DNA from: Desulfoferula sp040751985
GTDB taxonomy: Bacteria > Desulfobacterota > Desulfarculia > Desulfarculales > Desulfarculaceae
Direction: 5' to 3'
DNA length: 64,000 bases
Assembly (NCBI GenBank): GCA_040751985.1
Contig: JBFMFU010000096.1
Span: forward strand, 1 to 64,000
Shown: piece after piece, positions 9,702 to 17,017 of the stretch
Layout: each line of letters starts with the position of its first letter
Numbering within the stretch: the stretch's first letter is position 1
The notes under the pieces: generated by a model
Databases searched by the model: none
What the model saw: the letters and a program-made list of their open reading frames with translations, nothing else
Told to the model about the DNA's origin: nothing
Program-made: the position numbers and the translations under genes

Positions 9702-10628
9702 ATGGAAGACCTGGCGGTTCAGATACTCAAGTCCCTGGTCTCGGGGCTGTTGATGGGCTTGGTCTTCGCCCTGGTGGCACTGGGGCTGACGGTGGTCTTC
9801 GGGGTGATGGATATCGTCAACTTCGCCCACGGCGAGTTCCTGATGATCGGCATGTACGCCACCCTGCTCACCAGCCCCTGGCTGGGCGTGGACCCGGTTT
9901 TGACCCTGCCCCTGTGCGGGTTGGTGGGCGCGGTCCTGGGCCTGTTGTGCTACTACGGCCTGATCCGCTTCCTGCTGCGCGGACCCATGATCGCCCAGCT
10001 CTTCGGCACTTTCGGCCTGATGCTCTTCCTGCGCAACCTGGCCCTGTTGACCATGGGCAGCGAGCCGCGCATCATCCACGCCGGCTGGCTGGTGGGCAAG
10101 AGCTTCCTGGTGGGGCCGGGGGTGGTGCTGGAATCCACCAAGCTGGCCGCGGCGGTGCTGTCGGTGGCCAGCTTCCTGGCCGTGTGGTGGCTGATCAACC
10201 GCACCCGGGTGGGCAAGGCTCTCACCGCCACCAGCCTGGACGCCGAGGGCGCTCGCTACATGGGCATTTCCACCGAGCGCATGAACGCCCTGGCCTGGGC
10301 GGTGGGTGGGGCCTCGGTGGCGGTGGCCGGCGGCCTGCTGGTGAACTTCTGGCCGGTGGAGCCCGGCGTGGGGCTGCTGTTCACCATGATCGCCTTCGCC
10401 ACCGTGGCCCTGGGCGGCTTCGGCAGCGTGCGGGGGGCCTTCGTGGCCGGGGTGCTCATCGGTTTGATAGTCAACGTGCCGCCGGTGTGGGACGCCATGC
10501 TGCGGGCCATAGACGCCGTGGGTCTCAAGAACCTGGAGATTCACAGCTTCAAGTACACCATGGTGTACGCCATCTACTTCTTGATCATGGTCATCAGGCC
10601 GCAGGGACTCTTCGGATGGAAGCAATAA
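9702..10628 (+). CDS. livH: Branched-chain-type ABC transporter permease
   Basis: A 308-residue polytopic membrane protein of the BPD_transp_2 family. It has about eight hydrophobic helices, the conserved MDIVNFAHGEFLMIGMYA near residue 40, and an RTRVGKALTATSLDAEGARYMGI cytoplasmic loop (about 168-190) that couples to the ATPase. It forms the translocation channel with LivM. The ATG at 9702 has GGAG upstream. Its 3' end overlaps livM by 13 nt. Confidence 0.94.
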   Translation: MEDLAVQILKSLVSGLLMGLVFALVALGLTVVFGVMDIVNFAHGEFLMIGMYATLLTSPWLGVDPVLTLPLCGLVGAVLGLLCYYGLIRFLLRGPMIAQLFGTFGLMLFLRNLALLTMGSEPRIIHAGWLVGKSFLVGPGVVLESTKLAAAVLSVASFLAVWWLINRTRVGKALTATSLDAEGARYMGISTERMNALAWAVGGASVAVAGGLLVNFWPVEPGVGLLFTMIAFATVALGGFGSVRGAFVAGVLIGLIVNVPPVWDAMLRAIDAVGLKNLEIHSFKYTMVYAIYFLIMVIRPQGLFGWKQ

Positions 10629-11620
10629 GGAACGCCTTCGACTTCTCCGATCTCCCCCGCAGCGAGCTGATCATCGCGGCGCTGGCCCTGCTGTTCCTGC
10701 TCTTGTTCCCGGTGCTGCCCCACTCCAGCTTCGCCATGGCCACCATGATCCAGTTCCTGATGTTCAGCCTCTACGGCATGGGCTGGAACCTCATCGGCGG
10801 CTACGGCGGCCAGGTGGACCTGGGCAAGGCCCAGTACGTGGGCATCGGCGCCTACACCACGGCCGTGCTGATGATCCGTCTGGACATGCCTTTTTGGTTC
10901 TCCCTGCCGGTGGGGCTGGCCCTGGCCGTGCTGTGGTCCTTCATCATCGGTTACCCCCTGTTCCGCCTCAAGGGCCACTACTTCGCCATCGCCACCATCG
11001 CCACCAGCCTGGTGCTCAAGGACCTCTTCGAGGTCTGGAACTTCGTGGGCGGGGCCCGCGGCCTGGAGATACCCCTCAAGGGCCATCTGCCTAACTGGCT
11101 CTATCTGCAGTTCAAGCAGGACTACTATTACTTCTACGTGCTGCTGGCCATGTTCCTGGTGGGCCTGATCTACGTCAACGGCTTCCGGCACTCCCGCCTG
11201 GGCTTCCAGCTGCGGGCCATCAAGGACAATGAGAACGTGGCCCGCAGCCTGGGCATCGACGCGCACTGGTGCAAGATCAAGGCCTACGCCACCGCCACCG
11301 CCTTCGTGGCTGCGGTAGGCTCCTTCCATGCCTGCTACAACTTCAACATCGAGCCTGAGGACGTGATGAGCCTGGACCTATCGGTGCTCATCGCCCTGAT
11401 GGCCATGCTGGGTGGAGCCGGCTCCATGTGGGGGCCCATCATCGGCGCCGCCATCCTGGTGCCCATGAAGAGCTACCTGGGCGACTGGCTGGGCGGCAAG
11501 GCGGGCATGGCCGGCCTGGACCTTTTGCTCTATGGCGCCATCATCATGTTCATCGCCGCGGCCCAGCCCCGGGGACTCTACGGCATCGTAGAGGCCCTGC
11601 GCGTCCGGCGCCAGAGGTGA
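10616..11620 (+). CDS. livM: Branched-chain-type ABC transporter permease
   Basis: A 334-residue second permease subunit. The reading frame stays open far upstream, but the ATG at 10616 (MEAIRNAFDFS) is the start because translation further upstream is livH in another frame and the family N-terminus begins here. The GWNLIGGYGGQVDLGKAQYVGIGAY signature and the coupling loop RAIKDNENVARSLGID are present, with eight to ten hydrophobic helices. It pairs with LivH. Its stop is 4 nt before livG. Confidence 0.93.
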   Translation: MEAIRNAFDFSDLPRSELIIAALALLFLLLFPVLPHSSFAMATMIQFLMFSLYGMGWNLIGGYGGQVDLGKAQYVGIGAYTTAVLMIRLDMPFWFSLPVGLALAVLWSFIIGYPLFRLKGHYFAIATIATSLVLKDLFEVWNFVGGARGLEIPLKGHLPNWLYLQFKQDYYYFYVLLAMFLVGLIYVNGFRHSRLGFQLRAIKDNENVARSLGIDAHWCKIKAYATATAFVAAVGSFHACYNFNIEPEDVMSLDLSVLIALMAMLGGAGSMWGPIIGAAILVPMKSYLGDWLGGKAGMAGLDLLLYGAIIMFIAAAQPRGLYGIVEALRVRRQR

Positions 11621-11624
11621 GCCC

Positions 11625-12371
11625 GTGGCCCTGCTGGAAGTAAAACAGGTCAGCAAGCACTTCGGCGGGCTGGTGGCCAACCAGGAGGTCTCCTTCACCC
11701 TGGAGCAGCACGAGGTGCTGGGGTTGATCGGCCCCAACGGCGCCGGCAAGACCACCCTGTTCAACTGCATCGCCGGTTTTTATCCCGTCACCAGCGGCCA
11801 GGTCCTCTTCGACGGCCGGGACATCACCGCCTTGCGCGACTACCACATCGCCCGCCTGGGCCTGGCCCGCACCTTCCAGATATTCCAGGCCTCCGGCGAC
11901 CTCAAGGTGCTGGAGAACGTGATGGTGGGCGCCTTCCTGCGCACTGGCTCGCGCCGCAAGGCCCGCTCAGCGGCCGAGGGCTGCCTGGACTTCCTGGGCA
12001 TCCGCGCCGCCGGCGGAAACATGATGGCCGACCTGCCGGTGGCTGCCCAAAAGCGGGTGGCCCTGGCCACCGCCTTGGCCAGCGATCCCAAGCTGATGCT
12101 GCTGGACGAGGTGGGGGCTGGGCTGAACAAGTCGGAGTTGGAGGGGCTGGTGGCGCTGCTCAATCGCATCCACCGCGAGCGCGGCGTGGCTCTGTTGCTC
12201 ACCGAGCACGTGCTGGAGATGGTAATGGCCCTGAGCCACCGGGTGATTGTGCTGGAGAGCGGGCAGAAGATCGCCGAGGGCGAGCCGGCCGAGGTGGTCA
12301 AGAACCCGGAGGTGATCCGAGCCTACCTAGGTGACCATTACGTCCGCCGTCGGGAGATCGGCCATGCTTAA
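11625..12371 (+). CDS. livG: LIV-type ABC transporter ATP-binding protein with an atypical signature motif
   Basis: A 248-residue ATPase with Walker A GPNGAGKTT (near residue 36), the LivG-type insertion after it (GLARTFQIFQ), Walker B LMLLDEVGAGLN and the H-loop LLLTEHVLEMV. The ABC signature that precedes Walker B is normally close to LSYGQQRRLEIA. Here it reads LPVAAQKRVALA, so the signature glycines are missing while the flanks are normal. The GTG start at 11625 lies 4 nt after livM. The odd signature could reduce ATPase activity at one site or could be a lineage variant. It overlaps livF by 8 nt. Confidence 0.92.
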   Translation: MALLEVKQVSKHFGGLVANQEVSFTLEQHEVLGLIGPNGAGKTTLFNCIAGFYPVTSGQVLFDGRDITALRDYHIARLGLARTFQIFQASGDLKVLENVMVGAFLRTGSRRKARSAAEGCLDFLGIRAAGGNMMADLPVAAQKRVALATALASDPKLMLLDEVGAGLNKSELEGLVALLNRIHRERGVALLLTEHVLEMVMALSHRVIVLESGQKIAEGEPAEVVKNPEVIRAYLGDHYVRRREIGHA

Positions 12372-13071
12372 AGTGCAGGGCATTACCGTGCGCTACGCCG
12401 GGATGCCGGTGCTGCGCGACGTATCCATCAAGGTGGAGCGCGGCCGCACGGTGGGCGTAGTGGGGGCCAACGGCGCGGGCAAGTCCACGCTGCTCAAGGC
12501 CATCATGGGCTCGGTGCGCCTGGGCGGCGGTCAGATACTCTTCCAGGGCCAGCGCATAGACCGCCTGCGTACCGAGGAGATCGTGCGCCGGGGCGTCATC
12601 TACGTGCCCGAGGGCCGCCGCCTGTTCGGTCCCCTGAGCGTGGAGGAGAACCTGCTCCTGGGCGCCTTCACGGTGCGCGACGAGGCCCGCAAGCAGAAGA
12701 ACCTGGAGCACGTCTTTACCCTGTTCCCCCGCCTGGCCGAGCGCCGCAGTCAGCGGGTGGGCTCCATGAGCGGCGGCGAGCAGCAGATGGCGGCCATCGG
12801 TCGCGGCCTGATGAGCAACCCCAAACTGCTGATGCTGGACGAGCCCAGCCTGGGCCTGGCCCCCAAGCTGGTCTCGGAGGTCTTCGAGACCGTGCGCCGG
12901 CTGCAGGCCGAGGGCGAGACCACGGTGCTCTTAGTGGAGCAGAACGTGCTGGAGGCCCTGGAGCTATCCGACTGGGGCTACGTGCTGCAGACCGGCCAGA
13001 TTCGCACCCAGGGCTCGGCCAAGGAGCTGCTGGCCACCGACGAGGTGCAGAAGGCCTTCCTGGGCCTGTAG
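12364..13071 (+). CDS. livF: LIV-type ABC transporter ATP-binding protein
   Basis: A 235-residue ATPase with Walker A GANGAGKSTLL, the family segment VIYVPEGRRLFGPLSVEENL, an intact signature SMSGGEQQMAAIGRGL, Walker B LLMLDEPSLGLAP and the H-loop LLVEQNV. The ATG at 12364 (MLKVQGI) is preferred over an in-frame upstream codon because it matches the family start and overlaps the livG stop by 8 nt. Unlike its partner LivG it keeps the canonical LSGGE-type signature. Last gene of the LIV operon. Confidence 0.94.
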   Translation: MLKVQGITVRYAGMPVLRDVSIKVERGRTVGVVGANGAGKSTLLKAIMGSVRLGGGQILFQGQRIDRLRTEEIVRRGVIYVPEGRRLFGPLSVEENLLLGAFTVRDEARKQKNLEHVFTLFPRLAERRSQRVGSMSGGEQQMAAIGRGLMSNPKLLMLDEPSLGLAPKLVSEVFETVRRLQAEGETTVLLVEQNVLEALELSDWGYVLQTGQIRTQGSAKELLATDEVQKAFLGL

Positions 13072-13178
13072 ACCAGTCCGCCCCGCGTTGCGGCCGGGCA
13101 TTAGGCGGCGCTTGCCTTTGCCGGCAGGCCTGGCTAATCTGAGACGCGCCCCCGGGAACACCGCCGCCAGAGGGAAGC

Positions 13179-13652
13179 ATGAGCCAGATGCGCCAAAAGG
13201 CCGCCCAGGGGTTGCGGCCCGGCCAGGTCTTCAGCGTCACCCGCACCTTCAGCCAAGGCGACACCGAGGCCTTCGGCGACCTCACCCGCGACTACAACCC
13301 GGTGCACTACGACGCCGCCTTCGCCGGCAGCAAGGGCTACGACCGGCTCATCCAGCATGGCCTGCTCACCGCCAGCATGATCTGCGAGATCGGGGGTCAG
13401 GTGGCCTGGCTGGCCACCCGCATGGACTTCCGCTTCCTCAAGCCGGTGCACTTCGGCGACACCATCACCTGCACCATGACCATCGCCGAGGTGGACGACC
13501 AGAACCGGGCTGTGGCCGAGGCGGTGTACACCAACCAGCACGGCCAGGTGGTGCTCAGCGGCCGCATCGAGGGTCAGGTGCCGGGCCCGACCGAGCGGAC
13601 CGGCCTGGAGCGCATGCTGGCCGAAGGCGACCCCACCAACAAGCTGCGTTAG
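13179..13652 (+). CDS. MaoC-like (R)-specific enoyl-CoA hydratase family protein
   Basis: A 157-residue single hot-dog-fold protein. The hydratase-2 catalytic dyad is visible as Asp38-x4-His43 in DYNPVHYD, followed by IQHGLLTASMICEIGG (substrate-binding helix). It probably hydrates or dehydrates a 2-enoyl/3-hydroxyacyl-CoA. It lies 107 bp after livF and its end is only 5 bp from the end of the convergent synthetase-like gene. The ATG at 13179 has AGAGGGA upstream. The physiological substrate is unknown; crotonyl-CoA-type chemistry in fatty or aromatic acid metabolism would fit. Confidence 0.87.
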   Translation: MSQMRQKAAQGLRPGQVFSVTRTFSQGDTEAFGDLTRDYNPVHYDAAFAGSKGYDRLIQHGLLTASMICEIGGQVAWLATRMDFRFLKPVHFGDTITCTMTIAEVDDQNRAVAEAVYTNQHGQVVLSGRIEGQVPGPTERTGLERMLAEGDPTNKLR

Positions 13653-13657
13653 AGTTT

Positions 13658-15379
13658 TTAGTCGTCGGCCAGGCCTTGGTAGCTGCCCAGGGGCAGGCCC
13701 AGGTCCAGGGCCCGCAGCCCCCGCCGCAGCAGCCGCCCGGAGGCCCCGCGCGGCAGCTCGGAAATAAACTCCAGCTCCTGCAGAGGCACGTATGGCGCCA
13801 GCTTGGCCTGGGCCTGATTCAGCAGCCGCGCGGCCAGCGCCCGGCTGGGCTCCTGCCCCGCCGCCGGCACCAGATAGGCCTTGTACACCGGCCGGTGGCC
13901 CGGACCGGGCTTGGCGATCACCGCGGCCTCGGCCACCTCGGGCAGAGCCAACAGCAGGCGCTCCACCTCGTAGGGCCCCAGCACCCGGTCCTGCACCCGC
14001 AGCAGGTCGTCGGCCCGCCCCTGCACATAAAAGTAGCCGTCTTCGTCGATGAAGGCCAGGTTGCCGGTGCGGAACCAGCCCTGGGCGTCGAAGTAGCGTC
14101 GGTGGCGCTCATCATTGCGCCACAGGCCGCGCAGCAAACCAGGCCAGGAGGGGCGCAGGGCCAGCTCCCCCAGGGTGAACAGGTTCTGGGGCCGGCCTTG
14201 TTGGTCCACCACCGCGGCCTGGATGCCGGGCAGGGGCCGGCCGCAGGAGCCCAGCTTGATGTCCTGGCTGGGGTAGTTGGCCAAGGCGATGATCCCGGTC
14301 TCGGCCATCCACCAGGTGTCGTGCGGCGGCCGCCCCAAGTGGTTGCGGGTCCAGAAGAACAGCTCCTGGGACAGAGGCTCGCCCACGGTGGCGATGTGCT
14401 CCAGGCGGCTCAGGTCGTAGCGGCCCGCCAGGTCCTCGCTGGCCAGCGCCAGGCCGCGCAGCACCGCCGGGCTGGTGTACCAGGTGGTGACGCCGGCTTG
14501 CTGCAGGGTTTCGTACCAGGCGCTGGCGGCGAAGGGCGCGGCCTGCACCACCGAGGTGATCCCGCAAAGCCAGGGCGCCAGGGCACTATACACCGTGGCC
14601 GCCGCGCCCCAGGGCTCGTGGTCGCAGAACAGCACCGAGTGCTCCTGTAGGTCCAGGACGTAGCGGGCGCTGGCCAGCATGCCTACCAGGTCGCCGTGGG
14701 CGTGCATTGCGCCCGAGGCCGGGCCGTCGCCGGTGACGGTGTAGGCGATGTACAGCGGGTGCTCCGGGGCCACCCACTGCGGCTGGCAGCGGCCGGGCAG
14801 GCCGGGCAGGGCGCGGGCCAGGCTGACCTGGCCGGCCGGCAGGCCGGCGGCCGGCTCCATCAGCCAGAGCAGCTTGAGTCCCTTGGGCGGCGTGGGCCAG
14901 GGCAGGCGCTCGGCCAGGCCGGGATGGGTTAGCAGGGTCCGCGGCGCCAGGTCGGCCAGACGATGGGCCAGGCTTTCGCCTCTCAGGTCTGGCGGCAGGC
15001 AGCAGAACACCACCCCAGTGCGGGCGCAGGCCAACATGGTCAGGAATATCTCGGGCAGGGGCGGCAGCAGGATGGCCAGCCGGTCCCCGGACTTCAGCCC
15101 CTGGGCGGCCAGCAGGTTGGCCAGGCGGCAGGACTGTTCGTAGAGCTGCTGGTAGCTGTAGGTCTCGGGCTGGCCCAGGCCGTACATGACCAAGGCCGCG
15201 TGCTCCCCCCGGCCGCGCTCCAGCCAACGGTCCAGGGCCTCGTAGGTCAGGTTCAGCCGGCCGCCGGCCCGACGGTCCAGCTCTGCCTCCACCTGCGCCC
15301 AGGCGAATTCGCGCCGCGCCCGCTCGTAGTCGGGCAGGTTGGCCTTGCGCTCAGGGGCGGGTATGCGGGCGGGGGCCAC
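13658..15379 (-). CDS. Degenerate AMP-forming acyl-CoA synthetase-like protein (probable pseudo-enzyme)
   Basis: A 573-residue protein that aligns over its length with the acetyl/benzoyl-CoA ligase superfamily: TYSYQQLYEQSCRLANLL, PHDTWWMAETGI, GRADDLLRVQDRVLGPYEVE. The catalytic motifs are changed. The P-loop (YTSGSTGKPKG in AcsA of this window) is replaced by YTVTGDGPASG (residues 213-223). The TGD motif reads TGN. The C-terminal lysine motif PKTRSGK is PRGASGR, so the catalytic and acetylatable lysine is Arg549. The reading frame is full length with no stop, which argues for selection rather than decay. The GTG start at 15379 follows GAGGAGAGG. It sits 9 bp downstream of the HDAC-like gene, in the same operon. 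A regulatory or CoA/acyl-binding role is an inference. Confidence 0.8.
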   Translation of the reverse strand: MAPARIPAPERKANLPDYERARREFAWAQVEAELDRRAGGRLNLTYEALDRWLERGRGEHAALVMYGLGQPETYSYQQLYEQSCRLANLLAAQGLKSGDRLAILLPPLPEIFLTMLACARTGVVFCCLPPDLRGESLAHRLADLAPRTLLTHPGLAERLPWPTPPKGLKLLWLMEPAAGLPAGQVSLARALPGLPGRCQPQWVAPEHPLYIAYTVTGDGPASGAMHAHGDLVGMLASARYVLDLQEHSVLFCDHEPWGAAATVYSALAPWLCGITSVVQAAPFAASAWYETLQQAGVTTWYTSPAVLRGLALASEDLAGRYDLSRLEHIATVGEPLSQELFFWTRNHLGRPPHDTWWMAETGIIALANYPSQDIKLGSCGRPLPGIQAAVVDQQGRPQNLFTLGELALRPSWPGLLRGLWRNDERHRRYFDAQGWFRTGNLAFIDEDGYFYVQGRADDLLRVQDRVLGPYEVERLLLALPEVAEAAVIAKPGPGHRPVYKAYLVPAAGQEPSRALAARLLNQAQAKLAPYVPLQELEFISELPRGASGRLLRRGLRALDLGLPLGSYQGLADD

Positions 15380-15388
15380 GGCCTCTCC

Positions 15389-16426
15389 TCAGTCGGTCCA
15401 GACCCGGTAGGGCCGGTGCAGGTCGCGCGCCCGCTCCACCAACTCGGCGGCCAGATCGCTGTGGGCGCTCCAGGCGCGGGTCTGCACGCCGGTGAAGGCC
15501 TCCAGCATGCGGCGCAGGCAGTCGGCCAGGGCGGTTGGGTTGTAGCCGCCCTCCAGGGCCAGCAGCACCGGCACACCGCTCTGCTGCGGGCCCAGGGCCA
15601 TGATCAGGGCCGCCAGGCCGGCGAAGCCCTCGGCGCTGAGGGCCAGGTTGCCCAGGGGGTCGTCGGCGTGGGCGTCGAAGCCGCAGGCCACCAGGATGAG
15701 CTGCGGCCGGTAGCGCTCCACCACCGGCGTCAACGCGTCCCGGTACAGATGCAGGATGTCGGCGTCATTGAACCCGGCCGGCAGGCACAGGTTCAGAGTG
15801 TAGCCCAGGCCCGCGCCCCGGCCCGTCTCCTGCCAGTCGCCGGTGCGGGGAAAGGACGGCAGGTGGTGGCTGGAGAAGTAGAAGACCTCGGCCTGGTCGT
15901 AGAACAGCTCTTGCAGCCCGTTGCCGTGGTGCAGGTCCCAGTCCACGATCAGGATGCGCTGGAGGCCGCGGCCCAGGGCGTAGCGGGCGGCGATGCCCAG
16001 ATTGTTGAAGATGCAGAAGCCGGCGGCCCGCTCCGGCAGGGCGTGGTGTCCCGGCGGCCGCACCAGGGTCAGGCAGATGTCCATCTCGCCGGCCAGCAGG
16101 GCCTCCACCCCCTGCACGCAGGCCCCGGCGGCCAGCCAGGCGGCCAGGCAGGTATCGGTGCTGGCGGTGGTGTCCGCGGCCAAGTGGGTGAAGCGACGCC
16201 GGGCCGTGGCCAGCACCATCTGCACGTAGCCCGGCTGGTGCACGGCCTCGATCTGCTGCAGGGTGGCCGGCTCAGCCGGCAGCTGCGGGAAGGAATCGGG
16301 GAAATCGTAGTCCAGCAGGCGGTAGATGGTGGACAAGCGCTCCGGGCTCTCGGGGTGGGACAGGCCAGTCAGGTGCCGTAGGAACCGCTGGTCGCGGATA
16401 ATGCCGATTTTAGGCAGCGCGCTCAC
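15389..16426 (-). CDS. HDAC superfamily deacetylase (AcuC/acetylpolyamine-type)
   Basis: A 345-residue arginase/HDAC-fold deacetylase with all catalytic elements: the His dyad in RPPGHHALPE (127-128), zinc ligands in DWDLHHGNG (Asp164, His166) and CGFDAHADDP (Asp251), and the transition-state Tyr295 in LEGGYN. The N-terminus HPESPERLSTIYRLL is the family entry motif. A GTG at 16426 is chosen; an upstream in-frame TTG at 16462 has no better ribosome-binding site. In B. subtilis AcuC deacetylates acetyl-CoA synthetase. Here the gene lies next to a degenerate synthetase and in the same window as acsA, so acyl-CoA synthetase or another acetyl-lysine protein is the most likely target (inference). 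Confidence 0.88.
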   Translation of the reverse strand: MSALPKIGIIRDQRFLRHLTGLSHPESPERLSTIYRLLDYDFPDSFPQLPAEPATLQQIEAVHQPGYVQMVLATARRRFTHLAADTTASTDTCLAAWLAAGACVQGVEALLAGEMDICLTLVRPPGHHALPERAAGFCIFNNLGIAARYALGRGLQRILIVDWDLHHGNGLQELFYDQAEVFYFSSHHLPSFPRTGDWQETGRGAGLGYTLNLCLPAGFNDADILHLYRDALTPVVERYRPQLILVACGFDAHADDPLGNLALSAEGFAGLAALIMALGPQQSGVPVLLALEGGYNPTALADCLRRMLEAFTGVQTRAWSAHSDLAAELVERARDLHRPYRVWTD

Positions 16427-16478
16427 GCCGTAAATGTGGCACAGGCCCCGCCAGGCTGGCAAGGGCCGGCGTTATGAC

Positions 16479-16925
16479 TCAGGCGGTTTGCTGCTCCAGC
16501 GAGGCGGGCATGGCCTCCACGAAGGCCTTGATCTGGTCGCGCACCCGGCGGTAGATGGCCAAGGCTTCTTCCTCGCTGCGGGCCCCGGTGGCCAGCAGGG
16601 GAGGGTCGTCGAAGCCCGCGTGCACCCGCCGCGCCGCGCCCGGGAAAAAAGGGCAGCTCTCGCGCGCATGGTCGCAGAGGGTCACCACGTAGTCGAACTG
16701 CTGGTCCAAGAACTCGCTCACGTCCTTGGAGCGCTGCCCGGAGATGTCCAGACCCAGCTCGGCCATCACCGTCACGGCCCGGGGGTCCAGGGGATGCGGC
16801 TGCACCCCGGCCGAGAAGGCCTCGAACTCCTCCCCGCGCAGGTGGTTGGTCAGGACCTCGGCCATCTGGCTGCGGCAGGAGTTGCCCGTGCAAAGGAACA
16901 AGATTCTGCGCTTAACTGGCGCCAT
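16479..16925 (-). CDS. arsC: Arsenate reductase, low-molecular-weight phosphatase type
   Basis: A 148-residue thioredoxin-coupled ArsC. The P-loop LFLCTGNSCRSQMAE near the N-terminus supplies the nucleophilic Cys, and VTLCDHARESCPFFPG (about 80-95) supplies the two further cysteines of the redox cascade. It reduces arsenate to arsenite in the cytoplasm. The ATG at 16925 is preferred over a GTG at 16931 because GAGGAG lies 5 bp before the ATG and would overlap the GTG. It lies 92 bp downstream of phoR on the same strand. No arsenite pump or ArsR is seen nearby. Confidence 0.92.
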   Translation of the reverse strand: MAPVKRRILFLCTGNSCRSQMAEVLTNHLRGEEFEAFSAGVQPHPLDPRAVTVMAELGLDISGQRSKDVSEFLDQQFDYVVTLCDHARESCPFFPGAARRVHAGFDDPPLLATGARSEEEALAIYRRVRDQIKAFVEAMPASLEQQTA

Positions 16926-17017
16926 AAGCACTCCTCGGGTGTTAGTCCCCTACAAACAACTATAGCAGGTCCGGACATGGGCATTGTTACAGGCGTGTGA
17001 AAACGATGCGGCGGCTC

